From contig NZ_CP159510.1 of assembly GCF_040529185.1 (NCBI RefSeq), positions 2,542,001 to 2,606,000 of the forward strand: a DNA stretch of 64,000 nucleotides, given 5' to 3'. Below, one piece after another: positions 13,805-25,006 of the stretch (positions are counted from its first letter, which is position 1; every line of letters starts with the position of its first letter). This DNA is from Sporolactobacillus sp. Y61. GTDB lineage: Bacteria; Bacillota; Bacilli; Bacillales; Sporolactobacillaceae. A program made the translations under genes and the position numbers. Below the pieces are notes generated by a model that searched no databases, was not told where the DNA came from, and saw nothing but the letters and a program-made list of their open reading frames with translations.

Positions 13805-15049
13805 TTAACTTGCAGATTCCTCAGTTATCCTGGATTGTTGAATGCCAGCTTCGTGAAGCATCCATTTAATATGAACCCCGTAGCCACAGGTTGGATCATT
13901 GACAAAAACATGGGTGACTGCACCGACGAGTCGGCCGTCCTGAATAATGGGACTTCCACTCATTCCCTGAATGATTCCGCCCGTTACCTGAAGTAACCTG
14001 GGGTCAGTTATCTTAATCACAATACCCTTTGTTTCCGGATTTTTTTGAGATACCGCGTTTAAGATGCGAACATCGAATGCTTCGACACGACTTCCGTTCA
14101 ATACCGTCAGAATTTGAGCTGCACCTTCGTGTACCTGATCCGGTTTTGCTACGGGAAGCGCCTGCATACGTCGATTCTGGTACATCAAATCGTTGTTCTG
14201 CAGATATCCGTAAATGCCGAAAGCGGTATTTCTATTTATCGTTCCAATCTGCTCGGCATGATCGGGGAAAAAGGCAATCTTTTCTCCCGGGTTACCCTCA
14301 GCCCCTCTTTGAATAGCCTGCACCATAGAACGAACAATCTGTCCGTTTTTCACAGGAACCGGCTGCCCGGTGTCACGATCGGAAATGGTGTGTCCAAGAG
14401 CTCCATATGCATTTGATTTCGGGTCATAAAAAGTCATGGTACCAATCCCGGATGCAGAGTCTCTGATATACAGGCCAATCTGAAACCTTCCCTCATCTTT
14501 ACCTTTTACCGGCATCAGTTGCTTTTTTAATATCGTATGTCTGCGAATAAGATCCACTTGCATCTTTTTTTGAGCAGATGCCTGACCAATGATCTGGCGT
14601 ACATCCGTTATGGAACTCATCTGACGACCGTTGATTTTCGTTATGATATCCCCAATCTGAATACCTGCCGACTCTCCGGGTGAAGCCTGACCGCGATTAC
14701 TGTTGATAAGATGGTACCCAACCACCAGTACGCCACGTGTTTTGATTTTAACACCTATTGACTGACCGCCCGGGACCAGTCGAAGTTCGTCGCCGGTCTT
14801 CTGTTTTGAAAAGTTATGGGCTGCCACGGCATGACCATTCTGTTCCCGAAGTGTATTCAGTTTTACCTTTCGCATTTCTGCAGCAAGTGGTGAGCCGCCG
14901 GAAAGATAAGGATGAAACAGATGCTCCATACTCACTGATCGGTGATTTAATCGTTGATTTTTTTCAAAACCAGACCCGAAAACAAATGCTGTAGTGACCA
15001 AAATTGACAGGCAGACGAACACCCCAAACCATTTATTTATATTTCTCAT
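13805..15049 (-). CDS. spoIVB: SpoIVB serine peptidase (sigma-K checkpoint signal)
   Basis: Secreted from the forespore into the intermembrane space, where it triggers processing of pro-sigma-K through SpoIVFA/SpoIVFB. It has an N-terminal membrane anchor (residues about 8-27), a PDZ domain (about 120-190, with SAGIQIGDIITKINGRQ) and a C-terminal S55 peptidase domain with the active serine in GMSGSPI. The ATG at 15049 follows GAGGAGAG. Length (414) is normal. Conserved neighbour of recN and spo0A. Confidence 0.95.
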   Translation of the reverse strand: MRNINKWFGVFVCLSILVTTAFVFGSGFEKNQRLNHRSVSMEHLFHPYLSGGSPLAAEMRKVKLNTLREQNGHAVAAHNFSKQKTGDELRLVPGGQSIGVKIKTRGVLVVGYHLINSNRGQASPGESAGIQIGDIITKINGRQMSSITDVRQIIGQASAQKKMQVDLIRRHTILKKQLMPVKGKDEGRFQIGLYIRDSASGIGTMTFYDPKSNAYGALGHTISDRDTGQPVPVKNGQIVRSMVQAIQRGAEGNPGEKIAFFPDHAEQIGTINRNTAFGIYGYLQNNDLMYQNRRMQALPVAKPDQVHEGAAQILTVLNGSRVEAFDVRILNAVSQKNPETKGIVIKITDPRLLQVTGGIIQGMSGSPIIQDGRLVGAVTHVFVNDPTCGYGVHIKWMLHEAGIQQSRITEESAS

Positions 15050-15180
15050 CACTCACTCTCCTCGCTCCGTACACGCACCAGCCTGTTGCCGTGCATTAAT
15101 TAAAATTGCCTGAGCAGGAGATAATTATGAGTGAACAGACAGATGGATTATTGCCAATAAAGGATAGCTGTTCCAGCCTT

Positions 15181-16881
15181 TTATTTTTTCACTTTTCCAG
15201 CCATTTCGAGCATTTCACGGGCATGTTTTTTTGTCAGATCAGTGATTTCAGTGCCAGATATCATTCGGCCGATCTCCCGTATTTTATCGGCGTCATTGAG
15301 TTTCTTTACTGATGTTTTTGTGCGATGTTCAGCAGTGACCCGCTTTGAAATATATAAATGATGGTCTGCCATCGAAGCGACCTGAGGAAGATGCGTGATA
15401 CAAAATACCTGCGACGCTTTAGACAGGCTGAAAATCTTCTCAGCCATTGCCTGAGCCGCACGGCCGCTCACGCCTGTATCAACCTCATCAAAGATAACAG
15501 TAGAAACGTTCATAATTTGTTTAAAATTAACCTTTAAAGCCAACATAATTCGGGACAGTTCTCCGCCTGAAGCTGTCTTTGCAAGAGGTTTCATCGGTTC
15601 TCCCGGGTTTGTTGAAATGAGAAATTCCGCATCATCTATGCCTGTCTGCCTGTAACTTTCAAAATGGTCGAGACGATCCTGTCTCCGAATGATCGATTTA
15701 AAAACAGCGTGCGGCATGCAGAGATCTTTAAGCTGACTGTTTACAGCCTGATTCAGTCCGGATGTCGTTTTTTGTCTCATTGTGGACAAAGAAAGGGCGC
15801 GTTCTCTTAAGGTGTCCATCTGAGCACGTAATGCATGTTGCAGTTCTTCACAGTTCTCATCCCGATGAGTGAGTGCATCATACTCCTCTTTAATGTTTTT
15901 ATAATAGTTCAGAATTTCTTCAAGGGTTGAGCCGTATTTTCTTTTTAAAAGATCCAGCTCACTCAACCTCTGTTCTATCTCGTCAAGTCGCCCTGGCTGG
16001 TATTCCATCTGTTCCAGATAATCACGGACAGCTGTGGCGCGTTCTTCCAGCATATAAAGACTGTTTGTCACATCTTCTGAAATGGAACCGATATCCTTGT
16101 CCAGATCCTGAACGGATTCAAGTTCAGAAGCTGCTCTTCGAATCCAGTCCAGTCCCCTGTTCTCACCATCAAGCGACTCATAGACGGATTTGAGCGTCTG
16201 AAAAACCTTCTCAAAATTGGCCAGCTTTCTTTTCTCTTCAAGCAGAGATTCGTCTTCACCGGGGGTGATTGACGCTTTCTCTATTTCCTGGATCTGATAT
16301 TTCAGCAGATCCATGCGTTGCGCGATCATTTTTTCGTCTTTGTTGAATTTTGTCAGACGCCTCGCGATATCTGCTGCCTGATTATAGGCTGCCTCATATT
16401 CCTTCTTCAGATGAGCCAGTTTATCACCTCCGAACCGGTCAATCAGTGGAAGATGATAAGTCGGATCCATCAAAAGCTGATGCTCATGCTGTCCGTGAAT
16501 ATCAACAAGCCTGCTGCCTACCTTCTGCATAATGTTCAGGGTAACCAGTTTTCCGTTGATCCTGCAGATACTCTTTCCTTTAGCATATATCTCACGTCTG
16601 AGAATAATCATGTGATCAGAACAGTCAATACCCATACCTTTTAGTTCCTGAAGCGCTTCATTTTTGGGATCCACCTCAAACAGCGCTTCAAGTTCCGCTT
16701 TTGTTGCTCCCTGCCGGACAAAGTCCGATGAAGCACGGGCGCCGGACAGCAGTCCAATTGCATCAATAATAATTGACTTACCGGCACCTGTTTCACCAGT
16801 GATCACGGTCATTCCTTCGTCGAAGTTAATCCTCAGTTTATCAATAATGGCAAAGTTCTCTACCTGAAGTTCCAACAGCAT
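15181..16881 (-). CDS. recN: DNA repair protein RecN
   Basis: SMC-like ATPase that acts early at DNA double-strand breaks. Walker A is GETGAGKS near residue 35, a long coiled coil spans about 150-400, and the C-terminal lobe has the signature TASGGELSRIMLALK and Walker B VIFDEVDTGVSGRAA. The start at 16881 (MLLELQVENFAI) matches the family; upstream in-frame codons are not typical of RecN. It has its own promoter region, since a terminator ends the tlyA transcript before it. The arginine repressor gene normally found between tlyA and recN is missing. Confidence 0.95.
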   Translation of the reverse strand: MLLELQVENFAIIDKLRINFDEGMTVITGETGAGKSIIIDAIGLLSGARASSDFVRQGATKAELEALFEVDPKNEALQELKGMGIDCSDHMIILRREIYAKGKSICRINGKLVTLNIMQKVGSRLVDIHGQHEHQLLMDPTYHLPLIDRFGGDKLAHLKKEYEAAYNQAADIARRLTKFNKDEKMIAQRMDLLKYQIQEIEKASITPGEDESLLEEKRKLANFEKVFQTLKSVYESLDGENRGLDWIRRAASELESVQDLDKDIGSISEDVTNSLYMLEERATAVRDYLEQMEYQPGRLDEIEQRLSELDLLKRKYGSTLEEILNYYKNIKEEYDALTHRDENCEELQHALRAQMDTLRERALSLSTMRQKTTSGLNQAVNSQLKDLCMPHAVFKSIIRRQDRLDHFESYRQTGIDDAEFLISTNPGEPMKPLAKTASGGELSRIMLALKVNFKQIMNVSTVIFDEVDTGVSGRAAQAMAEKIFSLSKASQVFCITHLPQVASMADHHLYISKRVTAEHRTKTSVKKLNDADKIREIGRMISGTEITDLTKKHAREMLEMAGKVKK

Positions 16882-17020
16882 CCTGTATGCCCACCTCCTG
16901 ACGAACACAGGTTCTGTTACTATTTTCTCCTGTTTTTGATCTTTCGTCAATATAAAGAAAAGCTGGTCGACTGGCAAGTCGCCTGAGGCTTAGTTTTTCT
17001 GAACCTTTTTTCCATATATG

Positions 17021-17045
17021 AAAAAAGAGCGTCCACTGACGCTCT
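17021..17045 (-). terminator. Terminator after tlyA
   Basis: GAGCGTCAGTGGACGCTC hairpin followed by TTTTTT on the minus strand, 10 bp after the tlyA stop. It separates the ispA-dxs-tlyA transcript from recN. Confidence 0.85.
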
Positions 17046-17054
17046 CTTCGGTAT

Positions 17055-17873
17055 TTATTTTCTGTCCAGCCGGCAGTGGGCCCGTGAAACAACGTCATTC
17101 ACTAATAAAGAAGGGTCTTTAATACTTCTTTTAGCAGACGATTTGAGCCACGTGAGAAATTCAATATTTCCGTCTCCTCCGGTAATGGGGGAATAATCCA
17201 GTCCTTTCAGAATAAATCCTGTCTCTTCAGCAAAAAGGATAATTTTCTTAAGAACCGATTTGTGTATCTGCGGATCACGGACGATCCCTTTCTTTCCAAC
17301 CTCATCCCTGCCCGCCTCAAATTGCGGTTTGATTAACGCAATCACATCTCCTCCAGGGAGGAGGATGGTTTTAAGCGGAGGTAAGATTTTTTTCAGTGAA
17401 ATAAAAGAGACATCAATGGTCGCAAACTCCGGAACACCTTCCTGAAAATCGGCCGGTGTACAATATCTGAAATTTGTCTTTTCCATGACAATCACCCGGC
17501 GGTCATTTCGCAATTTCCATGCAAGCTGATTATAGCCGACATCAAGGGCATAAACCCTTTCAGCACCATTTTGCAGGGCACAGTCTGTAAAGCCGCCGGT
17601 CGAAGCACCAATATCAATCATCAGTTTACCTGAGACGTGAACCGGAAACACGCGGAGTGCCTTTTCCAGTTTCAGCCCGCCGCGTCCGACATAGGGGATC
17701 GGGTTCCCCTTGACAAGAAACTGAGTATGACTGTCGATTTTACTTCCGGGTTTATCAACACGCTGTTCCCCAATATAAACCATTCCGGCCATGACAGCCC
17801 TCTGCGCTCTTTCACGTGATTCAAAAAAACCGTCCCGTACCAGTAAGACGTCTACCCTTTCTTTATCTTTCAT
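17055..17873 (-). CDS. tlyA: TlyA-family rRNA methyltransferase
   Basis: The 272-residue protein has an N-terminal S4 RNA-binding domain (residues 5-65) and a FtsJ/RrmJ-like methyltransferase domain with SAM motif [14 protein letters not shown] (about 90) and [15 protein letters not shown]. TlyA homologues 2'-O-methylate 16S and/or 23S rRNA; the exact target here is inferred. It overlaps the end of dxs by 4 nt, so it is co-translated with the isoprenoid operon. Confidence 0.93.
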   Translation of the reverse strand: MKDKERVDVLLVRDGFFESRERAQRAVMAGMVYIGEQRVDKPGSKIDSHTQFLVKGNPIPYVGRGGLKLEKALRVFPVHVSGKLMIDIGASTGGFTDCALQNGAERVYALDVGYNQLAWKLRNDRRVIVMEKTNFRYCTPADFQEGVPEFATIDVSFISLKKILPPLKTILLPGGDVIALIKPQFEAGRDEVGKKGIVRDPQIHKSVLKKIILFAEETGFILKGLDYSPITGGDGNIEFLTWLKSSAKRSIKDPSLLVNDVVSRAHCRLDRK

Positions 17874-19792
17874 GACGAGGAGACCCTCTGTCGTTTCGCT
17901 GCTTCCTGATTTTCCTGCCCTGCGATCATACTGCTGATCCTTGCGCAGACATGCTCACTCGTCAGGCCCAGTTCCTTCAGAAGTTCTCTGACACTGCCGT
18001 GTTCAACAAAGGTATCCGGAATGCCCATCCGGTCAATCATCAGGCCGTATTCTTTCTGATCAGCATAAAATTCAAGAATGCTTGAACCAAAGCCACCTGC
18101 AAGAACTCCTTCTTCCAGCGTCAGTACAGGCTTTTTTTCTTTGGCAAGCCTGATAAGCATGTCTTTATCAAGTGGCTTGATAAAGCGTGCATTAATGACA
18201 CCAATCTGAAGCCCTTTCGACTGCAACTGATGAGCGGCTTCAATCGCAACCTGTAACATGGGGCCAAATGAAAGAATGTAGGCGTCCGATCCCTCTCTTA
18301 GAACTTCCCACTTGCCTATCGGAATTTCAGAGGGATGTTGATCAAAAGCAACCCCGAGCCCGTTTCCTCTCGGGAAACGAACAGCAATCGGTCCATCATT
18401 ATACTTTATCGCTGTATAAACCATATTCCTTAATTCATTCTCATCCTTACCCATCATGATTTTAAGATTCGGAAGAGAGCGGAGAAATGCAATATCAAAG
18501 ACGCCCTGATGGGTTTCCCCATCTGCTCCGACAAGCCCTGCACGATCTACAGCGATCATGACATTGAGATTCTGCCGGCAAATATCGTGAAGAACCTGAT
18601 CATAGGCCCGCTGCAGAAAAGTTGAGTAAATAAACAGAACCGGCTTCATTTTCTGAGTAGCCAGACCAGCAGCAAATGTCGCGGCATGCTGTTCGGCTAT
18701 TCCTACATCAAACAGCCGGTCGGGGAATTCTTTGGCGAACCCCTCAAGCTTTGATCCAACAACCATAGCCGGTGTAATCACTGTGATTCTTTTATCCTTG
18801 CGTGCCAGCTCCTGAAGGGTCCCGCTGACTACTTTACTATAGGAAGGGGCCGAAGTAACCGGTTTTATAAAGGCGCCGGACTCGATTTTATAAGGACCCG
18901 TGCCATGCCAGGTACCGACTGAATCCATCTCGGCAGGTTTGTAGCCCTTACCCTTCTGCGTCAGAACATGGATGAGGACCGGTCCTCTGCGCTTCCGGGC
19001 AAGTTTCAGATTATCAATCAGCGCACTGATATTGTGCCCGTCAACAGGTCCAAGATATGAAATACCAAGTTCCTCGAAAAAAACGCCGGACATCAGAAGA
19101 TACTTCAGGCGGTCTTTTACCCGCTCTGCGACGGAAGCAATTTTCCCGCCAAAGGCAGGTATTTTCTTCATAAGAAATTCAATGTCTTCTTTAGCACGAT
19201 TGTATTTCTCAGCCGATCGAATTCTGTCGAGCATATTATGAAGGGCTCCGACATTTGGAGCAATCGACATTTCATTATCATTAAGCACAATGATCATATC
19301 TTTTTTCATTTGTCCGATATTATTTAAAGCTTCAAGAGCCATACCGCCGGTAAGCGCTCCATCCCCGATAATCGCCACGACTTCATAGTCTTCTTTTTTC
19401 AGATCTCTCGCCACAGCCATGCCGAGTGCTGCAGACAGAGACGTGGAACTATGTCCTGTCTCCCAGACATCATGTTCACTCTCACTTCGTTTTGGAAAAC
19501 CGCAAAGTCCTTTATATTGACGTAACGTATCAAAGCGTCCTCCACGGCCAGTCAGGATCTTATGAACATAGGTCTGATGCCCGACATCCCAGATCAGCTT
19601 ATCTGTCGGGCTGTTAAATTCTTTGTGAAGGGCCAGTGTCAGCTCGACGACACCCAGGTTGGGGGCGAGATGGCCACCCGTTTTTGACAGCTTTTCAATA
19701 AGAAAAGTACGGATATCCGCAGCAAGATGATTCATCTGTGAAGTCGACATGTTTTTCAGGAATTCGGGATTTTTAATTGAAGTGACATCCAA
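17870..19792 (-). CDS. dxs: 1-deoxy-D-xylulose-5-phosphate synthase
   Basis: First enzyme of the MEP isoprenoid pathway; condenses pyruvate and glyceraldehyde 3-phosphate using thiamine diphosphate. The TPP motif [16 protein letters not shown] is near residue 150, the pyrimidine-binding domain (about 320-480) has [17 protein letters not shown], and the C-terminal transketolase domain is intact. 640 residues is usual. It follows oapA by 4 bp and shares the operon with ispA, which uses the pathway's products. Confidence 0.96.
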   Translation of the reverse strand: MDVTSIKNPEFLKNMSTSQMNHLAADIRTFLIEKLSKTGGHLAPNLGVVELTLALHKEFNSPTDKLIWDVGHQTYVHKILTGRGGRFDTLRQYKGLCGFPKRSESEHDVWETGHSSTSLSAALGMAVARDLKKEDYEVVAIIGDGALTGGMALEALNNIGQMKKDMIIVLNDNEMSIAPNVGALHNMLDRIRSAEKYNRAKEDIEFLMKKIPAFGGKIASVAERVKDRLKYLLMSGVFFEELGISYLGPVDGHNISALIDNLKLARKRRGPVLIHVLTQKGKGYKPAEMDSVGTWHGTGPYKIESGAFIKPVTSAPSYSKVVSGTLQELARKDKRITVITPAMVVGSKLEGFAKEFPDRLFDVGIAEQHAATFAAGLATQKMKPVLFIYSTFLQRAYDQVLHDICRQNLNVMIAVDRAGLVGADGETHQGVFDIAFLRSLPNLKIMMGKDENELRNMVYTAIKYNDGPIAVRFPRGNGLGVAFDQHPSEIPIGKWEVLREGSDAYILSFGPMLQVAIEAAHQLQSKGLQIGVINARFIKPLDKDMLIRLAKEKKPVLTLEEGVLAGGFGSSILEFYADQKEYGLMIDRMGIPDTFVEHGSVRELLKELGLTSEHVCARISSMIAGQENQEAAKRQRVSSS

Positions 19793-19796
19793 TAGA

Positions 19797-20426
19797 TCAC
19801 ACGTCCTTTTTCCTCTTTTTTATCCTTGATTTACTGTTTCTTTTATCAAGGAAACGAAGGAGCGGAATATGAAGATGGTGCTCGATGAAATAGATAAAAA
19901 ATCCGGCATGGTAAATGATATTTGTAGCATTTTTTATAGCAAATGATTTGCCCAGCGCTTTGACAAACACTGTAAGCGCCGCCACCATACATGTTATCAC
20001 AACGGAGAGAACATACTCAACGATACCGCTGTCGACGCTGGATAGCAGGACCAGAATCTGCACAACCACGACTGAAGCCGCCGTACCACTGATGATTGAG
20101 CTGATATCGCCTATGACATCCGTACAAAATGTATTGACACGATCTGCATTTTTTGTCAGCCATACTGCATACCTTGCCCCTTTCATACCGTTTGAAGCCA
20201 TAGAATGAAAAGGCGCTTCATCTGAAGCGGTAGCTGCTACGCCGATGATATCGAAAAAAAGGGCGATAAAAATAATCACAAGTACGACAATAGTGCCGGT
20301 AATCACATTTGAATCATGCAGCACTGCTGTTGAAATGATAGAAAAAATAGCCGCCAGCACTATCGTGATAACGGCTAAAGGTATTGCCCATTTCAGTGAT
20401 TTTCTGAAATCATTCTTCATACACAT
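19797..20426 (-). CDS. oapA: OLE-associated membrane protein OapA
   Basis: Integral membrane protein of 209 residues with about four hydrophobic segments (residues 13-38, 40-62, 108-130, 137-160) and a very basic C-terminal tail ([14 protein letters not shown]). The block [22 protein letters not shown] and the charged [19 protein letters not shown] resemble OapA of Bacillus halodurans. That protein binds the OLE RNA and brings it to the membrane. The gene directly follows the OLE RNA and precedes dxs, the arrangement known for OLE/OapA. It may be annotated elsewhere as a CorB/CNNM-like or DUF21-like protein. A second in-frame ATG two codons in is an equally possible start. Confidence 0.85.
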   Translation of the reverse strand: MCMKNDFRKSLKWAIPLAVITIVLAAIFSIISTAVLHDSNVITGTIVVLVIIFIALFFDIIGVAATASDEAPFHSMASNGMKGARYAVWLTKNADRVNTFCTDVIGDISSIISGTAASVVVVQILVLLSSVDSGIVEYVLSVVITCMVAALTVFVKALGKSFAIKNATNIIYHAGFFIYFIEHHLHIPLLRFLDKRNSKSRIKKRKKDV

Positions 20427-20469
20427 TCGATCCGGATTTATTACTTACTGATTGCCCGGACCAATCGTC

Positions 20470-21116
20470 ACATCCCTGATATTTATGGTATTCATGTCTG
20501 GAAAGTTTATGTAACGTGGAGGTCACCAGTGAAGTAAATGCTGCGGCTTAGGTCCAGTAGGTTTTCCCGTCAGATTACCTGATGTTGCCATACAGGCAGT
20601 TTCCTTTTAAAAACTGACCGTTGCCGTTGCCGGTCATCGAACTGGAACGCCACTCAGACCGCACTATAATCCTTCACTGATGCTGCATAGCGCAGACAGT
20701 CTAGGAGATTTCCTCAGGCACTCTTAAACCTTATTCTAGCCTCTTTTGCAGAATTGATTTCAAGCAAGCACACGCCAGGGTTGCCGGCCAAGCTAACCCG
20801 GGTTACGTGCTTCTATCCCCTCTTTTCCACTCAAGGCAGGCTACGCTGTTCGCTTTTCTTGAAAAAAGTACTAACGAAACAGGTTTTCCACTTGGTCATT
20901 GCCTAAAAGCAAACAACGTACGTGTCTCCACGGACGCAGGGTCATCGCCCACATGCCGTTGCGGATCGCCCTACATCCTTTACTCCCAGAATCAACCCAA
21001 GGCTGGGCGCCTTAAGCTGAAACCAGGAACTTCATCGATGTGCCCTTTGGCGGATTTTTAGCCCCGCCTTCAAATAAAGTGGAGTGACTAGAATACTGCA
21101 CCACCATTTAACTTAC
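20470..21116 (-). ncRNA. ole: OLE RNA (ornate, large, extremophilic RNA)
   Basis: A roughly 640-nt non-coding stretch between ispA and oapA on the minus strand. It is rich in local complementarity, such as GGCGGGGCTAAAAATCCGCC near the 5' end and ACCCGGGTTAGCTTGGCCGG in the middle. It has no credible protein reading frame, and its own sigma-A-type promoter sits just upstream. Position, length and the adjacent oapA gene match the OLE RNA class of extremophilic Firmicutes, which acts with OapA at the membrane under cold, ethanol and metal stress. Ends are inferred; I did not run a covariance model. Confidence 0.85.
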
Positions 21117-21123
21117 ACGATTA

Positions 21124-21152
21124 ATTATATCATGATTAAAACCATATTTCAA
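21124..21152 (-). promoter_or_regulatory. Putative promoter of the OLE RNA
   Basis: On the minus strand TTGAAA, a 17-bp spacer and a perfect TATAAT lie 7-8 bp before the presumed OLE 5' end. This would let OLE, oapA and dxs be transcribed independently of ispA. Confidence 0.65.
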
Positions 21153-21224
21153 TTGTCAAATTGTGAAAGCCATTCTGCCCTCTGGAAAAATGGCTTCAGC
21201 AATCACTGAATTGCGCCTGTACTT

Positions 21225-22109
21225 TCAACTCGTCCTGTGCAGCAGGTACTCAGCGATTTCCTTCAGGCGCCCGTCAGCCATACCCGCTTCATTAAGATAT
21301 CCTTTTGCTTTTTCAATATGGCTGGATAGCTGCTTCCTTGCCCCGTCCAGAGACAGCAGACTGACATACGTGTTCTTATGTTTTGCGAGATCACCGCCCA
21401 CCTTTTTACCAAGCATTTTCTCATTACCCGTGATGTCCAGCAGATCATCACCAATTTGAAAGGCAATGCCCAGGTGATCGGCGTACCCGATCAGTGCATG
21501 AGACTGATCCGCCGACACTCCCGAAATCACTGCTGCTGCTTCGACAGGAAATCTGATAAGCCGTCCTGTTTTTCTTCGATGAACAGACATCAGCTCATCA
21601 ATGGAAAGTACATGATCCTCAGCTTCAAGATCATCTTCCTGTCCGCCAACCATTCCTTCCGGACCGGCGGCACGGGCAAGAAGCCAGATCAGCCTGCTTT
21701 TCTCAGCATCTGACAATTCCGAATCAGATGAAATGATCTGAAAGGCGAAGGTCAGAAGTCCATCCCCGGCTAATATAGCTGTTGCTTCACCGAATCTCAC
21801 ATGATTGGTCGCAAACCCGCGCCTTAACTCATCATTGTCCATGGCAGGCAGATCATCATGGATCAATGAATAAGTATGTATCATTTCAAGGGCAATGGCA
21901 GGATACAGACCGGTTTCCTTTTTCTTTCCAAGAGATTCCAGCGTGGCAAAGAGCAGCATTGGCCGAAACCTCTTCCCTCCGGCCGTCAAAGAATAAATCA
22001 TTGACTCTTTTAATCTCTCTGTAATTTGAGTCCGACTAAGTTCCCTGGTAAGAAAGGGATCAAACCATGATTTAATATCTGCCATATATTCCTTCAGAGT
22101 TCGACTCAT
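21225..22109 (-). CDS. ispA: Geranyl/farnesyl diphosphate synthase
   Basis: Makes farnesyl diphosphate from isopentenyl and dimethylallyl diphosphates. The 294-residue all-helical protein has both aspartate-rich Mg-binding motifs: [15 protein letters not shown] (about residue 80) and [12 protein letters not shown] (about 220). It overlaps xseB by 4 nt and lies just upstream of the OLE RNA. Confidence 0.95.
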   Translation of the reverse strand: MSRTLKEYMADIKSWFDPFLTRELSRTQITERLKESMIYSLTAGGKRFRPMLLFATLESLGKKKETGLYPAIALEMIHTYSLIHDDLPAMDNDELRRGFATNHVRFGEATAILAGDGLLTFAFQIISSDSELSDAEKSRLIWLLARAAGPEGMVGGQEDDLEAEDHVLSIDELMSVHRRKTGRLIRFPVEAAAVISGVSADQSHALIGYADHLGIAFQIGDDLLDITGNEKMLGKKVGGDLAKHKNTYVSLLSLDGARKQLSSHIEKAKGYLNEAGMADGRLKEIAEYLLHRTS

Positions 22110-22357
22110 TGCTGATCGTCCTCTCGTAACGTAAAGGGTTTCGACTCACCATCGCTGCTGATCATCTGATCCATTTTTTTGCTTACAGATTCAAGCTTGT
22201 CGTGGCATATCTTTGAGAGAGCCATTCCTTCCTGAAACAAATCAATGGCTTTTTCCAGTGGTACATCATTCTCTTCAAGCTTTGTCACAATTTGTTCAAG
22301 ATGTTCCATGGCTTCTTCAAAGGTGGGTGCATGCTCCTTATGCTCTTCTTCACTCAT
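22106..22357 (-). CDS. xseB: Exodeoxyribonuclease VII small subunit
   Basis: Small helical partner of XseA; 83 residues with the family pattern [36 protein letters not shown]. Overlaps xseA by 8 nt and ispA by 4 nt, indicating tight translational coupling. Confidence 0.94.
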   Translation of the reverse strand: MSEEEHKEHAPTFEEAMEHLEQIVTKLEENDVPLEKAIDLFQEGMALSKICHDKLESVSKKMDQMISSDGESKPFTLREDDQQ

Positions 22358-23708
22358 TTTTCTCAGCCTCCTCTATACCCCATATCTGACAATCAATATT
22401 TCCGTCACGTAGCCTGACAGATAACGGATCTCCAGGCGAAACATCCTTTACCGATCTCACCAGATGTTTATCCTGATCATACACGATACTATATCCCCGC
22501 GCCATCACTTTAAGCGGGCTCAGGGCATTTAACTGCAAAACCATGTGTTCATAAGCCGACTGCCTGGTCTTCCGGTAGTGATCTGCAGAGCGAATGAGCT
22601 GAGCCGTACGATCAGACAGAATCTTATGTGCACGCGCAATCAGTTCGTTCGGACGATCTTTCTCAAGCAGACGATCCAGGACATTCAACCTGTCTCCATA
22701 CTGACTGGTCAGCCTGCTTCCCGCCCTTTTCATCCTTTCAAACAGGCGGTCATGCTCCTGTGCCTTTTGTAATATCAGTTGTCCAGGGTATCTGAAAGCA
22801 TAGGATTTATTTAACCTGCTGAGTCTCTCCTTCTCCCGGATTAATTTATTTTGCAGAGCTCTTTGAATTCTGGTAAACAATTGGTCTATCCGTCTTTCGA
22901 GTTCCCTGACATCGGGTACTGCAAACTCACCGGCTGCTGTAGGTGTTGGCGCACGTTTATCTGCCACAAAGTCAGCGATTGTAAAATCTGTTTCGTGCCC
23001 TACAGCCGAAATAACAGGAAGTCTGGACTGGAATATCGCCCGTGCAACGATTTCTTCATTGAAAGCCCATAAATCTTCGATAGAACCGCCGCCCCGGCCG
23101 ACTATCAAGAGATCAAGTGCCCTCATCTGATTTGCTCTGGTGATGGCTGAAGCAATCGAAGGAGCCGCATCAGCTCCCTGAACCAGGACCGGAAAAAGAG
23201 TGATGCGTGCGGCCGGGAATCTGCGTTTGATTGTTGTAAAGAGATCGCGTACGGCTGCTCCTGTTGGAGAAGTGATGATACCAATTTCGTAAGCGACAGG
23301 CGGAATAACCTTTTTATGAGCTTCCTCAAACAGGCCCTCAGTCTGCAATTTTCGCTTTAATGCTTCATATGCAAGAAACAGTCGGCCAAGCCCGTCCTGC
23401 TCCATCTGGCGAATATAAATCTGATATTCACCATAAGGTTCGTAAAGAGAAATTGAGCCGTGGACAAGCACTTTCATTCCGTCTTTCGGTTCAAAGTTGA
23501 GATGTCTTGCACTGCTGGCAAACATAACGGCTCTGATTCTGGCATTCTTATCCTTCAGAGTTAAATAGAGATGTCCCCTGGAGTGTCGCTTAAAATTAGA
23601 AATTTCACCTTTCAGCCACACTTCCTGAAGTGCTCTGTCTGACTCAAGCATCTGCCTGATATAACGTGTCAGTCTGGTTACGCTGATATATTTATCGTTT
23701 TCTATCAT
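22350..23708 (-). CDS. xseA: Exodeoxyribonuclease VII large subunit
   Basis: Catalytic subunit that degrades single-stranded DNA to oligonucleotides. An OB-fold lies at residues about 10-100, and the catalytic core (130-320) has the motifs [26 protein letters not shown] and [29 protein letters not shown] coiled-coil region follows. Length (452) is normal. Overlaps folD by 4 nt. Confidence 0.95.
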   Translation of the reverse strand: MIENDKYISVTRLTRYIRQMLESDRALQEVWLKGEISNFKRHSRGHLYLTLKDKNARIRAVMFASSARHLNFEPKDGMKVLVHGSISLYEPYGEYQIYIRQMEQDGLGRLFLAYEALKRKLQTEGLFEEAHKKVIPPVAYEIGIITSPTGAAVRDLFTTIKRRFPAARITLFPVLVQGADAAPSIASAITRANQMRALDLLIVGRGGGSIEDLWAFNEEIVARAIFQSRLPVISAVGHETDFTIADFVADKRAPTPTAAGEFAVPDVRELERRIDQLFTRIQRALQNKLIREKERLSRLNKSYAFRYPGQLILQKAQEHDRLFERMKRAGSRLTSQYGDRLNVLDRLLEKDRPNELIARAHKILSDRTAQLIRSADHYRKTRQSAYEHMVLQLNALSPLKVMARGYSIVYDQDKHLVRSVKDVSPGDPLSVRLRDGNIDCQIWGIEEAEKNE

Positions 23709-24562
23709 ATCGGATCATTATCCTTGATTAATTTTTCAGCAGCTTTCAGTGTATTTGCGAGGAGCATCGCCCGGGTCACGGGACCGACTCCTCCCGGTAC
23801 AGGGGTAATAAATCCTGCCTTCTTGCTTGCTTCTGAAAACGCGACGTCGCCGACCCATTTTCCATCCTTATTGCGGTTCATTCCAACGTCGATAACCACC
23901 GCCCCGGGTTTAATATCTTCTGCCCCTATCAGTCCCGCATGTCCTGTTGCGACGACGAGAATATCTCCCTGTTTTGTATAATCAGAGAGCGACGTCGTCT
24001 TTGAATGGCAAATTGTAACTGTCGCATCCAGATTCAGAAAAAGGAGGGAGGCGGGCTTTCCGACAATAAGGCTTCTTCCGACGATCACGACATGTTTACC
24101 GGCAACAGGGACATGAACTGCTTTTAACACCTCCATAATGGCAGCTGACGTACAAGGTGTAAAAGTCTCCTGTCCGGCAAAAAGCCGTCCCCTGTTGACC
24201 GGATGAGATCCGTCCACATCCTTGGACGGTCTGATCGCGCGAACGACCTTCTGTCCGGAAATATGATCCGGCAGAGGACGCTGTACAAGTATTCCATGAA
24301 TATCATCACGTTCGTTCAGTTCATGGATTTTGTCAAGCACTTCCTGCTCCGAAACAGTGACCGGGAAGTGGATAAAATCTGAATGGAAGCCTGCCTGTCT
24401 GCAGTCTCTGCTTTTTCCTTTTATGTAGGATCTGGAAGCCGGATCATCACCGACAAGAATAACAGCCAGTCCAGGAACAATCCCCAACTTTCTAACGCTT
24501 TCCCTGATCGCACGTTTTTTCTCTGCCGCTATTTTCTTTCCGTCAATCCGTTTTGCGGTCAT
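23705..24562 (-). CDS. folD: Bifunctional methylenetetrahydrofolate dehydrogenase/cyclohydrolase
   Basis: Interconverts 5,10-methylene-, methenyl- and 10-formyl-tetrahydrofolate using NADP. Signature motifs are SYIKGKSRDCRQAG (catalytic Lys), GILVQRPLPDH and VVIVGRSLIVGKPASLL, with PVPGGVGPVTRAMLL near the C-terminus. 285 residues, usual length. First gene of the folD-xseA-xseB-ispA cluster. Confidence 0.96.
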   Translation of the reverse strand: MTAKRIDGKKIAAEKKRAIRESVRKLGIVPGLAVILVGDDPASRSYIKGKSRDCRQAGFHSDFIHFPVTVSEQEVLDKIHELNERDDIHGILVQRPLPDHISGQKVVRAIRPSKDVDGSHPVNRGRLFAGQETFTPCTSAAIMEVLKAVHVPVAGKHVVIVGRSLIVGKPASLLFLNLDATVTICHSKTTSLSDYTKQGDILVVATGHAGLIGAEDIKPGAVVIDVGMNRNKDGKWVGDVAFSEASKKAGFITPVPGGVGPVTRAMLLANTLKAAEKLIKDNDPI

Positions 24563-24616
24563 TTCGATCCCCCTCCCTTCAGTCCTTCAAATCCAGACCT
24601 GTCTCCTTGTTTCTGA

Positions 24617-25006
24617 TCATTCTTTGGAGATATGAGATAATATGCCGTTAACAAATCGTCTTGATTGTTCATCACTGTACGTCCGGCAAAGCTCTACAGC
24701 TTCGTTAATCGTAACGGTGTCTGGTATATCATCAAAATAACGAAGCTCACAGACAGCAAGGCGTAAAATGGTCCGATCCATATTTCCAAGCCGGTCGAAT
24801 GACCAGTTGACAAGGTTTTTGGAAATAATCGAGTCAATATCATTCAAGTGATTCAGCGTCTTGTCAAGCAATTGATTCACAAACGGATCCAGCGGAATAT
24901 CATTCTCATTAACGGCCCTGACAGCGGTACTTCGTTCCGTACCGCTTACTTCCATCTGGAAGAGTACCTTCAATGCCGTTTCTCTGGCCTGTCTTCGATT
25001 CATCAA
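24617..25006 (-). CDS. nusB: Transcription antitermination factor NusB
   Basis: All-helical RNA-binding protein that works with NusE (S10) in rRNA antitermination. The 129 residues carry the family pattern RRQARETALKVLFQME at the start and DTVTINEAVELCRTYSDEQSRRFVNGIL near the end. Confidence 0.95.
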   Translation of the reverse strand: MMNRRQARETALKVLFQMEVSGTERSTAVRAVNENDIPLDPFVNQLLDKTLNHLNDIDSIISKNLVNWSFDRLGNMDRTILRLAVCELRYFDDIPDTVTINEAVELCRTYSDEQSRRFVNGILSHISKE

